A stretch of DNA of 64,000 bases, taken from the NCBI RefSeq assembly GCF_002086125.1, contig NZ_MVHG01000014.1, forward strand, positions 36,537-100,536, in the 5' to 3' direction. How positions within the stretch are numbered: position 1 is the stretch's first letter; the number at the start of each line of letters is the position of its first letter. This document shows, in pieces, positions 24,740 to 34,977 of the stretch. This DNA comes from Mycobacterium arosiense ATCC BAA-1401 = DSM 45069 (GTDB lineage Bacteria > Actinomycetota > Actinomycetes > Mycobacteriales > Mycobacteriaceae). The notes under the pieces are model-generated. The model worked only from the letters and a program-made list of their open reading frames with translations, made no database searches and was not told the origin of the DNA. The position numbers and the translations under genes were made by a program.

Positions 24740-25213
24740 TCAGCGGCGAGCCCTGCCGTCGCCGTTCGTGCTCGGGTCGGATCGGGTGAAAACCGTGACG
24801 AAATTCTCCAGCGATCGGTCGATGTCGCCGCGCAGGGCTGCGGCGACGATCATGCCGATGGGCCCGAACAGCGCGGGACCGCCCAAATGCACGTCGAAGC
24901 TGACCACCGAGCCGTCGTCCCTGGGCGCGATCTTGGCCATCAGCTTGACCTTGACCCCGCCGACGCCGTCGCCGTTGAGCGTCATGCCCTCGGGCGGCTT
25001 GTAGCGCACCACCGTCCATTTGATCCGGTTGTACATGCCCTTGACCTCGACGATCGACTCGACGACCGTGCCCTTGTCGATCTCGTCGGGCAAGGTGCTG
25101 CGCCACACCCGGTGAATGGTCAGCCAGTCCTTGTACCGGGACAGGTCAGAGGCGTGCTGCCAGGCGACCTCGGGCGGCAGCGGGACATCGATGGATCCGG
25201 AAAGCTTGGCCAT
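24740..25213 (-). CDS. SRPBCC-family toxin-like protein (Rv0910-like)
   Basis: 157 residues. START/SRPBCC fold pattern: N-terminal strand LSGSIDVPLPPEVAWQHASD, central beta sheet, long C-terminal helix DIDRSLENFVTVF. It starts 3 nt after the MT0933-like antitoxin gene, the same arrangement as the Rv0909–Rv0910 pair, where the SRPBCC protein acts as toxin. SRPBCC proteins bind hydrophobic ligands, so the toxic mechanism is not obvious. Toxin activity here is inferred from the pair. Confidence 0.75.
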   Translation of the reverse strand: MAKLSGSIDVPLPPEVAWQHASDLSRYKDWLTIHRVWRSTLPDEIDKGTVVESIVEVKGMYNRIKWTVVRYKPPEGMTLNGDGVGGVKVKLMAKIAPRDDGSVVSFDVHLGGPALFGPIGMIVAAALRGDIDRSLENFVTVFTRSDPSTNGDGRARR

Positions 25214-25216
25214 AGC

Positions 25217-25405
25217 TCAGTTCTGCTGGTCGCCGGTGTCCGCGGCGCCGGTGGCCTTCTTGGCCTGCTCCTGCACCTGGTGGATGGTGTCGGTGTATTT
25301 GCCCTGCGTCTTGTCGTCGACGAACTCGCCGGCCTTGTCGATCGCGTTTTCGACCTTGTCGGCGTTCTGCGACAACAGGTCCTTCGCCTTGTCCAGGAAC
25401 CCCAT
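25217..25405 (-). CDS. MT0933-like antitoxin (Rv0909-like)
   Basis: 62 residues, highly charged and helical: [20 protein letters not shown], then [19 protein letters not shown], ending in a Gln/Asp-rich tail. Matches the MT0933_antitox family by size and the [14 protein letters not shown] core. GGGAGGG precedes ATG 25405. It is upstream of and coupled to the SRPBCC toxin-like gene, the normal antitoxin-first order. Confidence 0.78.
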   Translation of the reverse strand: MGFLDKAKDLLSQNADKVENAIDKAGEFVDDKTQGKYTDTIHQVQEQAKKATGAADTGDQQN

Positions 25406-25471
25406 GCGCCCTCCCTTTCCCCCGGCATCGTACTTGGCCGGTGACGACGCCCCGCGGTGAGTTCGGCGCGC

Positions 25472-27862
25472 TCAGCGCCACAACCGCGGCTGCACACCCA
25501 GCGCTCTGGCCCGGACCCACCAGGCGGCCTCGATCGCGGCCGCGCCCAGCACGCCGACGCCCAGCGCCATGGAGGTCACCGCGACATTGGAGGGGTCGAG
25601 CAGGAACGCCTTGCGCGCCAGCGGAAGGCTGAAAATCACCACATAGGCCAGGCCCGAAGCGATTATCAGCGCCACCCGCCACCACTGGTAGGGGCGGGCC
25701 ACCACCGCCAGCACCCACAGCGCCGTCATCAGCAACGTGATCAGCGCCGCGGTCGACGCCTGATCCTGTTGGGCGAAGGTGGCGTGACGGCCGTGATAGG
25801 CCAGCAGGTAGGAGGCGAACGTCGCGGCTCCGACGATCAGTCCGCAGGGCAGCGCCGAGGTGAGCACCCGGCGCACCAAGCCCGAGTGGGCGCGTTCGTT
25901 GTTGGGCGCCAGCGACAGGATGAACGACGGTATGCCGATGGTGAACCAGGCGGCGATGGTGACGTGGATGGGTTGGAACGGATACAGCAGCGGGTCGGCC
26001 TTCAAGGGTTTGGCGAGCAGGCATTCGATGCCCACCAGCAAGGCCAGCAGGACCGAGTAGACCGTCTTGGTCAAGAACAGGTTGGCGACGCGCTCGATAT
26101 TGCCGATCACCCGGCGTCCCTCGCCGACGACGTAGGGCAACGTGGCAAATCTGTTGTCCAGCAGGACGATTTGAGCAACGGCGCGAGACGCCGGGCTGCC
26201 GGCGCCCATCGCGACGCCGATGTCGGCGTCCTTGAGGGCCAGCACGTCGTTGACGCCGTCGCCGGTCATCGCCACCGCGTGGCCGTGCGATTGCAGGGCG
26301 TGCACGATGGCGCGCTTCTGGTCGGGCCGGACCCGGCCGAACGTGGTGTGGGTGTCTAGCGCGTCGGCCAATAGTGCCGGCTCCGCGGGCAATTGGCGCG
26401 CGTCCATCGTCTCGCCGCGCAGTCCGAGCTTGCCGGCGACGGCACCGACCGACACGGCGTTGTCGCCGGACAGAACCTTGACCGAAACGCCTTGACCGGC
26501 AAAGTAATCCAACGTCGCGCGGGCATCCGGTCGCACCTTTTGTTCCAGGATCACCAGCGCGACGGGGGTGACGCGGCCAGGCGCGTTCGGGTGGTCGACG
26601 GCGACGCCGCCGGTCGCGACCAGCAGGACCCGCAGCCCCTGCGCGCCGATCCGTTCGGCCTGTTCGGCGGCCGCCGATCCCGGCTCGAGCAGCACGTCGG
26701 GCGCTCCCATCACCCAATGGCCGTGGCCGGCGAAGGACACCCCGCTCCACTTGGTGGCCGACTTGAAAGGCGCTGTCGCCGTGGCGGTCCAGCCCGGCGG
26801 CTCGCTGTAGGTCTCGGCGATCGCTCGCATGCTCGCGTTGGGTCGCGGGTCCTGGGCGGCCAACGCGGCCAGCACGTCGGCGATGGGCTCGCGCTCCCCC
26901 GGTTGGTCGAGTTCGTCGACGCGCGCGACCCGCATGCCGCTTTCGGTCAGGGTGCCGGTCTTGTCCGCGCAGACCACGTCGACCCGAGCGAGTCCCTCGA
27001 TGGCCGGCAGTTCCTGCACCAGGCAGCGGCGCTGACCGAGCCGGACGACCCCAACCGCGAACGCGACCGACGTCAGCAACACCAGCCCTTCGGGGACCAT
27101 GGGGACCAGCGCGCCGACGGTGCGCAGCACGGCCTGCCGCCAGCCCGGGTGCGTGGTGGCGAACAGCTGGGTGTAGATGGTGAGCAGACCGGCCGGCACC
27201 AAGAGGTAGGTGATGAATTGCAGGATGCGGTTGATGCCGTTGCGCAGTTCGGATTTCACCAGGGTGAACTTGCTGGCCTCCTCGGCGAGCCTGGTCGCAT
27301 ACGCGTCCGGTCCGACCTTGGTGGCGCGATAGGCGCCGCTGCCGGCGACGACGAAACTGCCCGATAGCACCGCGTCACCGGCGGCCTTGGCGATCGGGTC
27401 GGCCTCACCGGTCAGCAGCGACTCGTCGACTTCCAGATTCGCCTCTTCGACGACCTCGCCGTCGACGACGACCTGATCCCCGGGGCCCAGCTCGATGATG
27501 TCGTCCAGCACCACCTCGCCGGGCGGCACCGCCCGTGTTCCGGATTGCCTGCGCACCAAGGGTTTCGCCTGCCCCACGATCGCCAGCTTGTCCAGGGTTT
27601 GCTTGGCCCGGATCTCCTGAACCATGCCGACGACGCTGTTGGCGATGATCAGCAGCCCGAACATGCCGTTGATCAGCGAGCCGGTGGCCAGCACGATCAG
27701 CAGCAGCACCCCCAGGATCGCGTTGATCCGGGTAAAGACGTTGGCGCGCACGATGTCGGTGATGCTGCGCGTGGCACGTTGCCGCACCGCGTTGGTCTTG
27801 CCGTCGGCCACCCGCTGCGCCACATCGGCGTCGGTCAGACCAGACGTAGCAGCGAGAGTCAT
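25472..27862 (-). CDS. ctpE: P-type cation ATPase CtpE
   Basis: Inner-membrane P-type ATPase, 796 residues. M. tuberculosis CtpE (797) is involved in Ca2+ uptake. Actuator TGEAD at 151–155, phosphorylation site Asp300 in DKTGTLT, hinge TGDGVND, and M4 Pro motif VPEGL near 256. There is no N-terminal heavy-metal domain. Hydrophobic pairs lie near 45–80, 212–270 and five helices at the C-terminus. Its ATG overlaps the stop of the serine-hydrolase gene (ATGA), so the two are one operon. The substrate rests on orthology. Confidence 0.93.
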   Translation of the reverse strand: MTLAATSGLTDADVAQRVADGKTNAVRQRATRSITDIVRANVFTRINAILGVLLLIVLATGSLINGMFGLLIIANSVVGMVQEIRAKQTLDKLAIVGQAKPLVRRQSGTRAVPPGEVVLDDIIELGPGDQVVVDGEVVEEANLEVDESLLTGEADPIAKAAGDAVLSGSFVVAGSGAYRATKVGPDAYATRLAEEASKFTLVKSELRNGINRILQFITYLLVPAGLLTIYTQLFATTHPGWRQAVLRTVGALVPMVPEGLVLLTSVAFAVGVVRLGQRRCLVQELPAIEGLARVDVVCADKTGTLTESGMRVARVDELDQPGEREPIADVLAALAAQDPRPNASMRAIAETYSEPPGWTATATAPFKSATKWSGVSFAGHGHWVMGAPDVLLEPGSAAAEQAERIGAQGLRVLLVATGGVAVDHPNAPGRVTPVALVILEQKVRPDARATLDYFAGQGVSVKVLSGDNAVSVGAVAGKLGLRGETMDARQLPAEPALLADALDTHTTFGRVRPDQKRAIVHALQSHGHAVAMTGDGVNDVLALKDADIGVAMGAGSPASRAVAQIVLLDNRFATLPYVVGEGRRVIGNIERVANLFLTKTVYSVLLALLVGIECLLAKPLKADPLLYPFQPIHVTIAAWFTIGIPSFILSLAPNNERAHSGLVRRVLTSALPCGLIVGAATFASYLLAYHGRHATFAQQDQASTAALITLLMTALWVLAVVARPYQWWRVALIIASGLAYVVIFSLPLARKAFLLDPSNVAVTSMALGVGVLGAAAIEAAWWVRARALGVQPRLWR

Positions 27863-29442
27863 CGCGTGAAGGTCCCCAGCTTGTCGGAGTCGTAGTACTC
27901 CAGGTTCAGCGTGGCGCCCATGAAGACAGCCTTTGAAATCGTTCCGGGTGGGGCGTTTTCGTCGGTCAGCGGGAAGGTGAAGGTGTCACCGTCCCAGTGG
28001 GTGAGGGTGACCGTCCGGCTTTTCGGACCCATCGCCAGTTGCAGCGCGCCGTCGTGTTCGGTGACGACGGCCGGCCCCCAGTAGTCGCTGGCGTAGACGC
28101 CGGCGTAGTCGCTGAGCGGTCTGGCCGGCGCGGGGTTGGCCGGGGGCTGCTTGCCCACCAGTGAGCCCAGCGGGTTGTTCAGCCAGCCGATCGCCTTGTT
28201 GTACAGGGGCCCCCAGTCCTCGCGGACGTGGCCGTACTGGACGAGGTCCATGAACTCGGCGGTAAGCGTTTCCGGGATGCCGTAGGGTGCGGCGTTGGTC
28301 AGCGCGACGATGCCCAAATCCTCGGCGGGCAGCACGACGAAGTTGGTCGCCGCGCCCAGATCGAAAGCGCCCGAATGGCTGTACTCGGTGCGTCCCGAGG
28401 AGTCCACCGAGCAGTTGAAGCCGTATCCGTAGAACCCGGTGCGCGCCTGCGGAGTTTTCGCGGGCGCCGACACCATCTGCGGGCTGGTGGCGGGCAGCAA
28501 CGCTTCCGGCGAGGCGATCCGCCGGCCGTTGTAGGTTCCGTTGCCCAGCAACATCATCAGCCAGCGGGCCATGTCGTTCACCGATGAGCTCACGCCGCCC
28601 GCGGGCGACTGGGGATCGGGGTCACGCTGGAACCGGGCCTGCCACTTGCCGTCGATCTTGATGTGGTTGACCGCGTGGTTGGGCCGGGCGAGGAAGTCGG
28701 CGAACCGCGAGCTGGTCGACGCCATTCCCAGCGGGCGGTAGAGCACCTCGTCGGATAGGTCCTCCCATGGCTTGCCCGCAGCGGCCGCGACCGCTTCTGC
28801 CCCGGCGGTGATCCCATAGTTGGTGTAGGCGTAGCTGATTCGGAACGGATCCAGCGGCAGGTACTTCAGCCGCTCGAGCGTTTGCCGACGGTCGTAGCCC
28901 AGGTCTTCGAGCTTGTCGCCGGCGTGGTCGGGCAGCCCGGAGCGATGCGAATACAGGTCGCCGACGGTCACGTGGCTGGTGACGTACGGATCGCTCAGCG
29001 TGAACCACGGCAGCTTGGACGCGACGGGCGTGTCCCATGCGACGACGTTGTCGCTGACTTCGTGTGCGATCACCGTCGCGCCGACCGACTTGGACACCGA
29101 CGCCAGCTGGAAGACGGTGTCGGCGTCCACCTTGTTGTCTTGAGCCTGCCCCTTGCCGACGTCTTTGATGCCAAAGCCTTTGGCGTACAACACCTTCCCG
29201 TCGTGCACAATGGCCACGGCCATTCCCGGGATGCCGCTGCTTTTCATCAGGTCGCCCACCAGCCCGTCGACCTTGGCGACGGCCTGGTCGATGCGGCCGG
29301 CCGGTATCGCCACGCCGGAGACCTGGTTGGGCGGGACGTCAGACGGCGTGGACGGCGGCCCGGCGGTCGGCTGGGCGGAGCCGCAACCCGTCAGCCCGAG
29401 CAGCGCCGCGGCGATGGCGGCCATGGCCGCGCGTGTGGTCAT
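27859..29442 (-). CDS. Beta-lactamase-family serine hydrolase lipoprotein (Rv0907-like)
   Basis: 527 residues. Lipobox LLGLTGC with Cys20, so a cell-envelope lipoprotein. Class C beta-lactamase/DD-peptidase fold: Ser115-x-x-Lys118 (SVSK), Tyr-x-Asn as YTN, and the third motif HSG (YSHSGA). A C-terminal DUF3471-like beta domain follows after about 430. Likely a peptidase or esterase rather than a true beta-lactamase; the substrate is unknown. It precedes ctpE with a 4-bp overlap. Confidence 0.87.
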   Translation of the reverse strand: MTTRAAMAAIAAALLGLTGCGSAQPTAGPPSTPSDVPPNQVSGVAIPAGRIDQAVAKVDGLVGDLMKSSGIPGMAVAIVHDGKVLYAKGFGIKDVGKGQAQDNKVDADTVFQLASVSKSVGATVIAHEVSDNVVAWDTPVASKLPWFTLSDPYVTSHVTVGDLYSHRSGLPDHAGDKLEDLGYDRRQTLERLKYLPLDPFRISYAYTNYGITAGAEAVAAAAGKPWEDLSDEVLYRPLGMASTSSRFADFLARPNHAVNHIKIDGKWQARFQRDPDPQSPAGGVSSSVNDMARWLMMLLGNGTYNGRRIASPEALLPATSPQMVSAPAKTPQARTGFYGYGFNCSVDSSGRTEYSHSGAFDLGAATNFVVLPAEDLGIVALTNAAPYGIPETLTAEFMDLVQYGHVREDWGPLYNKAIGWLNNPLGSLVGKQPPANPAPARPLSDYAGVYASDYWGPAVVTEHDGALQLAMGPKSRTVTLTHWDGDTFTFPLTDENAPPGTISKAVFMGATLNLEYYDSDKLGTFTR

Positions 29443-29482
29443 CCGCGAACCCTAACGCGGTGACGGTGCGCGCCGCCCGAAA

Positions 29483-30592
29483 CTACAGCCGCCACCAGGG
29501 ATCGGATTCTTCCGGCGCCACGGGGTCGATGCGTTGACCGGGCAGCGGCACGGCCACGTTCACCCCCTCGGGCGCGGCGGCCGCGAGCAGGCGCTCGACC
29601 GGCTCCGCCCACGGGTGGGGGGCCAGCCGGAAAGTGCCCCAATGGATCGGCACCAGCAGCCCACCGTCGGTGACGTCCAGGTGCGCGCGCACCGCCTCCT
29701 CGGGGTTCATGTGCACGTCGGGCCACGCCGTGTTGTACGCCCCGATGGGCAGCAGGGTCACGTCAAACGGGCCGTGATCGGCGCCGATCTGCGCGAAGCT
29801 CTTGGTGTAGCCCGTGTCGCCGCCGAAGTACGCGCGCTGGGTGGGGCCGACGAACGCCCACGACGCCCACAGCGTCGTGTTGCGGTCCAGAAAGCGTCCC
29901 GAGAAGTGCCGCGCGGGTACGCAAACCAGCGTGAGCTCGTCGACCTTGGCGCTCTGGTGCCAGTCGAGTTCGACGATGCGGTGCTCGGCTATCCCCCACC
30001 TGCGCAGGTGGGCCCCGATGCCGAGCGGCACGAAGAACGGGGCCCGCTGAGTGCGGGCCAGCGCCCGGACCGTGTCGATGTCGAGGTGGTCGTAGTGGTC
30101 ATGGCTGATCACCACCGCGTCGACCGCGGGCAGCGCCTCGAGTTGGATCGGCGGCGGGTGCAGCCGCTGCGGGCCGACGACGTCGGACGGCGAACACCGG
30201 TCGCTCCACACCGGATCGGTGAGCACCCGGTAGCCGTCGATCTCCAGCAGCGCCGTGGAATGGCCGAACCAACTGACGGCCAGGCGGCTCGGGTCGGCGT
30301 CCAGGATCCCCGGCGGCGCCAGCGGGATCGGCCCCTTCGGCCGGCTCCCGCTCCGGTTCCCGATCAGCTCCCACGCGACCAGCCGCAGTTGCTCGCGGTC
30401 CATCCTGGCTTCCGAGGGGGGCTCGAGGTTGACGAACACACCGTCGCGGTAGTTCGGCGAACCCGCGGTCACCTCCGCGATCGAGGCGGGGTGGGCGCCG
30501 AGGGCGTCCGGCGCGCCGTGCAGCGCCCGCACCAGCCAACTTCCGGCGGCCAGCGACGCCGTACCGGCGATTAGCCGCAGCGTCCCCCGCAT
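29483..30592 (-). CDS. MBL-fold hydrolase, NAPE-PLD-like (Rv0906-like)
   Basis: 369 residues. Metallo-beta-lactamase motif HDHYDHLD near residues 164–171, with further metal ligands in ARHFSGR, FGGDTGY and PIHWGTF. Overall layout as in N-acylphosphatidylethanolamine phospholipase D and UlaG-like proteins. A hydrophobic N-terminus (LIAGTASLAAGSWLV) suggests membrane association. Substrate is unproven. It ends 40 bp from the serine-hydrolase gene start and follows echA6 by 5 bp, so echA6 leads this operon. Confidence 0.83.
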   Translation of the reverse strand: MRGTLRLIAGTASLAAGSWLVRALHGAPDALGAHPASIAEVTAGSPNYRDGVFVNLEPPSEARMDREQLRLVAWELIGNRSGSRPKGPIPLAPPGILDADPSRLAVSWFGHSTALLEIDGYRVLTDPVWSDRCSPSDVVGPQRLHPPPIQLEALPAVDAVVISHDHYDHLDIDTVRALARTQRAPFFVPLGIGAHLRRWGIAEHRIVELDWHQSAKVDELTLVCVPARHFSGRFLDRNTTLWASWAFVGPTQRAYFGGDTGYTKSFAQIGADHGPFDVTLLPIGAYNTAWPDVHMNPEEAVRAHLDVTDGGLLVPIHWGTFRLAPHPWAEPVERLLAAAAPEGVNVAVPLPGQRIDPVAPEESDPWWRL

Positions 30593-30597
30593 TGTGG

Positions 30598-31329
30598 TCA
30601 GGCCCCCTGGAACTTCGGCGGCCGCTTCTCAATCCGGGCGACCTGGGCTTCGATGACGTCTTGGCTGCTCCAGGCCTTATCGAAGAGTTCCTTGTGCACC
30701 GGCCCGGCCTCTTCGATCGCGCCGTCGTCGTTGAGCACCCGCTTGGCGTGCTGGAGCGCCAGCGGGGCCAGCCCGGCGATCTCGGCCGCCCACGCCTGCG
30801 CGTCGGCGAGAGTGCCGATGCGGTTGGCCATCCCGGTTTGCAGCGCGACGTCGGCGGGCAGCTTCTCCGCCGTCAGCAGCATCGCCCGGGCGCGGCCGTG
30901 GCCGACGAGGGAGGACAACCGCCGGATGCTCCAGTTGTCCAGTGCCAGGCCGTATTTCGAGGTTGGGAACTGAAAGAACGCGTCGGCCGCCACCACCCGC
31001 AGGTCGCATTGCATGGCCAGTTGCAGTCCGGCGCCGATCGCCGGACCGTTGATGGCCCCGATGACCGGGATCGGCGTGGCGTCGAGCACCTTGTGCAGCT
31101 CGACGAGCCGGTCGGGGTAGTCGGCGGCGAAGGCGTCCCCGGACATGTCCGCACCGGCGCAGAACACCGTGCCCTGACCGGTCAGGACGATCGCGCGGGT
31201 GGAGCCGTCGCCCGCCTTCAGCACCGCCTCGCGCAGCTCCTCGACCAGCTGTGAGTTCAAGGCGTTGCGGCGCTCGGGACGCTGCAGCTCGATGGTCATC
31301 ACGGCCTCGGCCCGGGTAACACCGATCAT
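30598..31329 (-). CDS. echA6: Enoyl-CoA hydratase-like protein EchA6
   Basis: 243 residues from ATG 31329 ([20 protein letters not shown]), matching M. tuberculosis EchA6 in length and start. Crotonase fold: FCAGADMSG near 66 and [15 protein letters not shown] near 100–114. M. tuberculosis EchA6 binds long-chain acyl-CoAs and feeds FAS-II for mycolic acids rather than hydrating enoyl-CoA. The same role is expected. TAGGGT lies exactly 7 nt upstream of the ATG, indicating a leaderless mRNA. Confidence 0.92.
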   Translation of the reverse strand: MIGVTRAEAVMTIELQRPERRNALNSQLVEELREAVLKAGDGSTRAIVLTGQGTVFCAGADMSGDAFAADYPDRLVELHKVLDATPIPVIGAINGPAIGAGLQLAMQCDLRVVAADAFFQFPTSKYGLALDNWSIRRLSSLVGHGRARAMLLTAEKLPADVALQTGMANRIGTLADAQAWAAEIAGLAPLALQHAKRVLNDDGAIEEAGPVHKELFDKAWSSQDVIEAQVARIEKRPPKFQGA

Positions 31330-31336
31330 GGCAGCC

Positions 31337-31350
31337 ACCCTATATAGCCT
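31337..31350. promoter_or_regulatory. Overlapping divergent -10 boxes of echA6 and accD3
   Basis: The 27-bp gap holds TAGGGT on the minus strand (31342–31337), 7 nt from the echA6 ATG, and TAGCCT on the plus strand (31345–31350), 6 nt from the accD3 GTG. Both fit the mycobacterial TANNNT -10 and leaderless starts around the shared TATATA. The two polymerases could not bind at once. Confidence 0.6.
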
Positions 31351-31356
31351 CGTCTG

Positions 31357-32838
31357 GTGAGTCGTATCACGGCTGGTCAATTACGCGATGCGGTGCTTGA
31401 CCAAAATTCCTTCCTCCGCTGGGACACCGAGCAACCGGCGGTACCGGTCAGCGCGTCCTACGCCCAAGAGCTGGCCGACGCCCGCGCCGCGACGGGCCTG
31501 GACGAGTCGGTGCTGACCGGCGAGGGGCGCATCTTCGGGCGCCGGGTCGCGGTGGTGGTGTGCGAGTTCGGCTTCCTGGGCGGCTCGATCGGGGTGGTTG
31601 CGGCCGAACGGATCACCGCCGCGGTGCAGCGGGCCACGGCCGAGGGGCTGCCGCTGCTGGCCTCGCCGAGCTCCGGCGGCACCCGCATGCAAGAGGGCAC
31701 CGTCGCGTTTCTGCAGATGGTGAAGATCGCGGCGGCCGTGCGGCTGCACAAGCAGGCACACCTGCCCTACCTGGTATACCTGCGCAACCCGACGACCGGC
31801 GGGGTGTTTGCGTCGTGGGGCTCGCTGGGCCATGTCACGGTCGCCGAGCCGGGCGCGTTGATCGGCTTCCTCGGCCCGCGCGTGTACCAGCTCCTCTACG
31901 GCGAACCGTTCCCCGAGGGCGTGCAGACCGCGGAGAATCTGCAGCGGCACGGCGTGATCGACGGCGTCATCCCGCTCGATGAGCTGCGCCGCACCCTGCA
32001 CCGCGCGATGACGGTCATCGCCGGCGCTCCCGAACCACTGCCCGCCCCGGCGCCCCCCGAACCGACACCCGACGTCCCCGCGTGGGATTCGGTGGTGGCG
32101 TCGCGGCGGCCGGACCGGCCCGGGGTGGGGCTGTTGCTGCGGCACGGCGCCAACGACCGGGTGCTGCTGTCGGGGACCGGTCAGGGAGAGGCGGCGACGA
32201 CGCTGTTGGCGCTGGCCCGCTTCGCCGGCCAGCCGGTGGTGGTGCTGGGCCAACAGCGGCTGACGGGCGGTTTGGTGGGGCCGGCCTCGCTGCGCGAAGC
32301 CCGGCGCGGCATGGCGCTGGCCGCCGAGCTGCGGCTGCCGCTGGTGTTGGTGATCGACACCGCGGGCCCAGCCCTGTCGGCCGAGGCCGAACAGGGCGGG
32401 CTGGCCGGCCAGATCGCCCAGTGCCTGGCCGAGCTGGTGACGCTGGATACCCCGACGGTGTCGGTGCTGCTGGGCCAGGGCAGCGGCGGGCCGGCGCTGG
32501 CGATGGTGCCCGCCGACCGGGTGCTGGCGGCACTGCACGGCTGGCTGGCGCCGCTGCCGCCGGAGGGCGCCAGCGCGATCGTCTTCCGCGACACCGATCA
32601 CGCCCCCGAACTCGCTGCCGCACAAGGCATCCGATCGGTGGACCTGCTGCGATCAGGCATTGTCGACGCCGTCGTGCCCGAGCATCCCGACGCCGCCGAC
32701 GAGCCGGTCGAGTTCGCGCAGCGTCTGGCGCGGGCCATCGCCGTCGAGGTGCAGGCGCTGCGCGAGCTTCCCGCCGCTGAGCGGCTGGCCACTCGGTTGC
32801 GGCGTTACCGCAACATCGGTTTGCCCGGTCCCGGGTAA
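31357..32838 (+). CDS. accD3: Acyl-CoA carboxylase carboxyltransferase AccD3
   Basis: 493 residues. Carboxyltransferase with both beta-like and alpha-like halves in one chain. Conserved stretches: [19 protein letters not shown] near 107–125, [12 protein letters not shown] near 148, [20 protein letters not shown] in the second half, and the C-terminal FRDTDH. It would pair with a biotinylated AccA subunit in malonyl- or acyl-CoA supply for lipids. GTG 31357 starts a probably leaderless message divergent from echA6. Confidence 0.92.
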   Translation: MSRITAGQLRDAVLDQNSFLRWDTEQPAVPVSASYAQELADARAATGLDESVLTGEGRIFGRRVAVVVCEFGFLGGSIGVVAAERITAAVQRATAEGLPLLASPSSGGTRMQEGTVAFLQMVKIAAAVRLHKQAHLPYLVYLRNPTTGGVFASWGSLGHVTVAEPGALIGFLGPRVYQLLYGEPFPEGVQTAENLQRHGVIDGVIPLDELRRTLHRAMTVIAGAPEPLPAPAPPEPTPDVPAWDSVVASRRPDRPGVGLLLRHGANDRVLLSGTGQGEAATTLLALARFAGQPVVVLGQQRLTGGLVGPASLREARRGMALAAELRLPLVLVIDTAGPALSAEAEQGGLAGQIAQCLAELVTLDTPTVSVLLGQGSGGPALAMVPADRVLAALHGWLAPLPPEGASAIVFRDTDHAPELAAAQGIRSVDLLRSGIVDAVVPEHPDAADEPVEFAQRLARAIAVEVQALRELPAAERLATRLRRYRNIGLPGPG

Positions 32839-32856
32839 GCCCGTTACGGGCCGGGG

Positions 32857-34977
32857 CTAGGGCCTCACCAGCTGCCAATCATCGCTCAATCCCTGCACCT
32901 TGACCGCTTCCCCATCGGCCTCGAGGTGAACTGTCGCATCGCCCAGCCGCAGATTGGTCAATGCGACCCTGCCCCATTCGGCCGGGAGGTGCGGTGACAC
33001 CGCCAGGGCACGGTTCGGCACGTGCGGGTCCAGCCCCAGGAATGACCGCAGCAACAGTAGGGGTGCCGCACTGGCCCAGGCTTGCGGCGAGCAGGACGTG
33101 GGATAGGGCACCGGGAAGAGGAATTGCGAACGGGGGAACCCGCAGAACAGCTCGGGAAGGCGGCCGCCAAAGGCGGCGGCCGCATCGAGCAGCCCCGTCG
33201 CCAGACGCTCGGCCAGCGCCACCGCGCCAGGGACATGGCCGTACCGCAATAACCCGGCCACCGTGATCGCGGTGTCGTGCGGCCAGACGGAGCCGTTGTG
33301 GTAGCTCATGGGGTTATAAGCACCCATGCTGGTGGCCAGCGTGCGCAGGCCGAAACCCGAGTCCATCTCCTCGCCGGCCAGCCGCTCCACGATCGCCGCC
33401 GCGTGCTCGTCGGTCGCAATGCCCGTCCACAGGCAGTGGCCGACATTGCTCGTCAACGCGTCGACTTGGTCCTTGCGTCCGTCGAGCGCGACCGCATACC
33501 AGCCGCGGTCGGGCAGCCAGAACGCCTCGGCGAACCTGGCTCGTAACCGTTGCGCGCGCTCCCGAAGCTGGGCCGCTTGGACAGACTCGCCGAAACCTTC
33601 GGCGAGTTCGGCGCGGGACATCAGCGCCGCGTATACATACCCTTGCACCTCACATAGCGCGATCGGCGGTTCGGCGACCCGGCCCGCAGCGTCGTTGATG
33701 CCGTTGAAGCTGTCCTTCCAGCCCTGGTTGATCAGACCCCGGTCGGTGGCCCGCCGATACTCGACAAAACCGTCGCCGTCCCGGTCGCCGTACCGTTCCA
33801 CCCAGGCGAGTGCGGCGTCGGCCGCGGGCAGCAACGACCGGATGACGGCCTGGTCGGCGCCCCACCGCCAGCTTTCGGCGAGCAGCATCACGAATAGCGG
33901 AGTGGCATCCGCCGTGCCGTAATAGACACTGCCGCCCAGCACGTCGGTGCTGGCCGGGCCGCGTCGGATTTCGTGCATGATGCGACCGGGTTCTTCTTCG
34001 GTGAGGGCATCGACGCGCCGCCCCTGCACGGCGGCGAGCCGCTGCAGCGTCCCGATCGAGAGTCCGACCTCCAACGGAAGGGCCATCCATGCGGTCAGCA
34101 AGCTGTCTCGGCCGAACAACGTCATGAACCACGGGGCGCCGGCCGCCACATACGGTCGGCCGCGGCCGTCGGCGTCGTGGATCAGCAAGGCGCCCAGATC
34201 GCTTTCCGTCTGCCGCAACACCTGAGTCAATCCGGCGTGGTCGGTCTCGACCGTTGTGGCGGTGTCCCGCCACGCCTCGATCTTGCGGGCCGGTGCGCTG
34301 GACTCGACGTCCTTCCCGCGCGGAAACCGGGTGCGGATCTTCCGGTTCGACCACGTCGGCTGCACCATGATCTCGGTTTGCCAGCGTCCCCCGGGGGGCA
34401 CCACCACCCGCCAGTTCAGCGACCCCGGCACGACAACGGGGTCACCGCTGGCGGACACCGTGAGGCCGCGCACCTGGTCGAAGCGGCCCCGCAACACGAG
34501 CTCCCCATCGGCGACGTTCATATCGGCACCCGTCGTCGCTGCCCGCCCTTCCTTGACCGCGAACAGGTCCGCGAAGTCCGCGTCGGCATGCAGCCCGAGG
34601 GAGACCACCGTGCTTTCCTTGTCGAGGTTGTGCAGTGAAATGGTTTCCCGCAGGCCGTCGGCGACCAGCCGCTCGCGCACGATCAGCAGCGTGCTGTCGG
34701 CAAGCCCCGAACGGGGGGCCCGTCGCAGAATGAACTGGGCGGCGAACGCTTCCGCCGATTCCACCGACAACGTTTCGGGCAGCTGGCCGTCCACCCGCAG
34801 CTCCCAGCGGGAGAGGACCCGGGCATCGCGGAAAAACAACCCGTATGAGGTCCCAACCGGCACGTCACCGTGCCGGTTGGACAGACAAAACGTCCCGCCC
34901 TCCACCAGCGCCACGGCGTCGCCGCCGGACCCGAGCTGGACCGGCGCGCCACTGTTGAACGCCGTCGCGACAGTCAT
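32857..34977 (-). CDS. Glycogen-debranching / amylo-alpha-1,6-glucosidase-type glycoside hydrolase
   Basis: 706 residues from ATG 34977. The N-terminal beta domain (GDE_N_bis type: LSNRHGDVPVGTSYGLFFRD near 33–52) is followed by an (alpha/alpha)6 barrel: PWFMTLFGRDSLLTAWM, INQGWKDSFNGI, YHNGSVWPHDTAI, FCGFPRS and SCSPQAWAS, as in the amylo-1,6-glucosidase/trehalase clan. It likely acts on alpha-glucans or glucosylated products. No signal peptide. Its ATG overlaps the glycosyltransferase stop (ATGA): one operon under the CIRCE element. This pair is not present at this locus in M. tuberculosis as I recall it. Confidence 0.85.
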   Translation of the reverse strand: MTVATAFNSGAPVQLGSGGDAVALVEGGTFCLSNRHGDVPVGTSYGLFFRDARVLSRWELRVDGQLPETLSVESAEAFAAQFILRRAPRSGLADSTLLIVRERLVADGLRETISLHNLDKESTVVSLGLHADADFADLFAVKEGRAATTGADMNVADGELVLRGRFDQVRGLTVSASGDPVVVPGSLNWRVVVPPGGRWQTEIMVQPTWSNRKIRTRFPRGKDVESSAPARKIEAWRDTATTVETDHAGLTQVLRQTESDLGALLIHDADGRGRPYVAAGAPWFMTLFGRDSLLTAWMALPLEVGLSIGTLQRLAAVQGRRVDALTEEEPGRIMHEIRRGPASTDVLGGSVYYGTADATPLFVMLLAESWRWGADQAVIRSLLPAADAALAWVERYGDRDGDGFVEYRRATDRGLINQGWKDSFNGINDAAGRVAEPPIALCEVQGYVYAALMSRAELAEGFGESVQAAQLRERAQRLRARFAEAFWLPDRGWYAVALDGRKDQVDALTSNVGHCLWTGIATDEHAAAIVERLAGEEMDSGFGLRTLATSMGAYNPMSYHNGSVWPHDTAITVAGLLRYGHVPGAVALAERLATGLLDAAAAFGGRLPELFCGFPRSQFLFPVPYPTSCSPQAWASAAPLLLLRSFLGLDPHVPNRALAVSPHLPAEWGRVALTNLRLGDATVHLEADGEAVKVQGLSDDWQLVRP

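Noticed and set aside
25146..26750. 534-codon minus-strand frame across ctpE
   Set aside because: Same-strand alternative frame inside ctpE, whose P-type ATPase motifs are unmistakable.
31381..32625. 414-codon frame antisense to accD3
   Set aside because: Covers accD3, which is highly conserved; the antisense translation is low-complexity.
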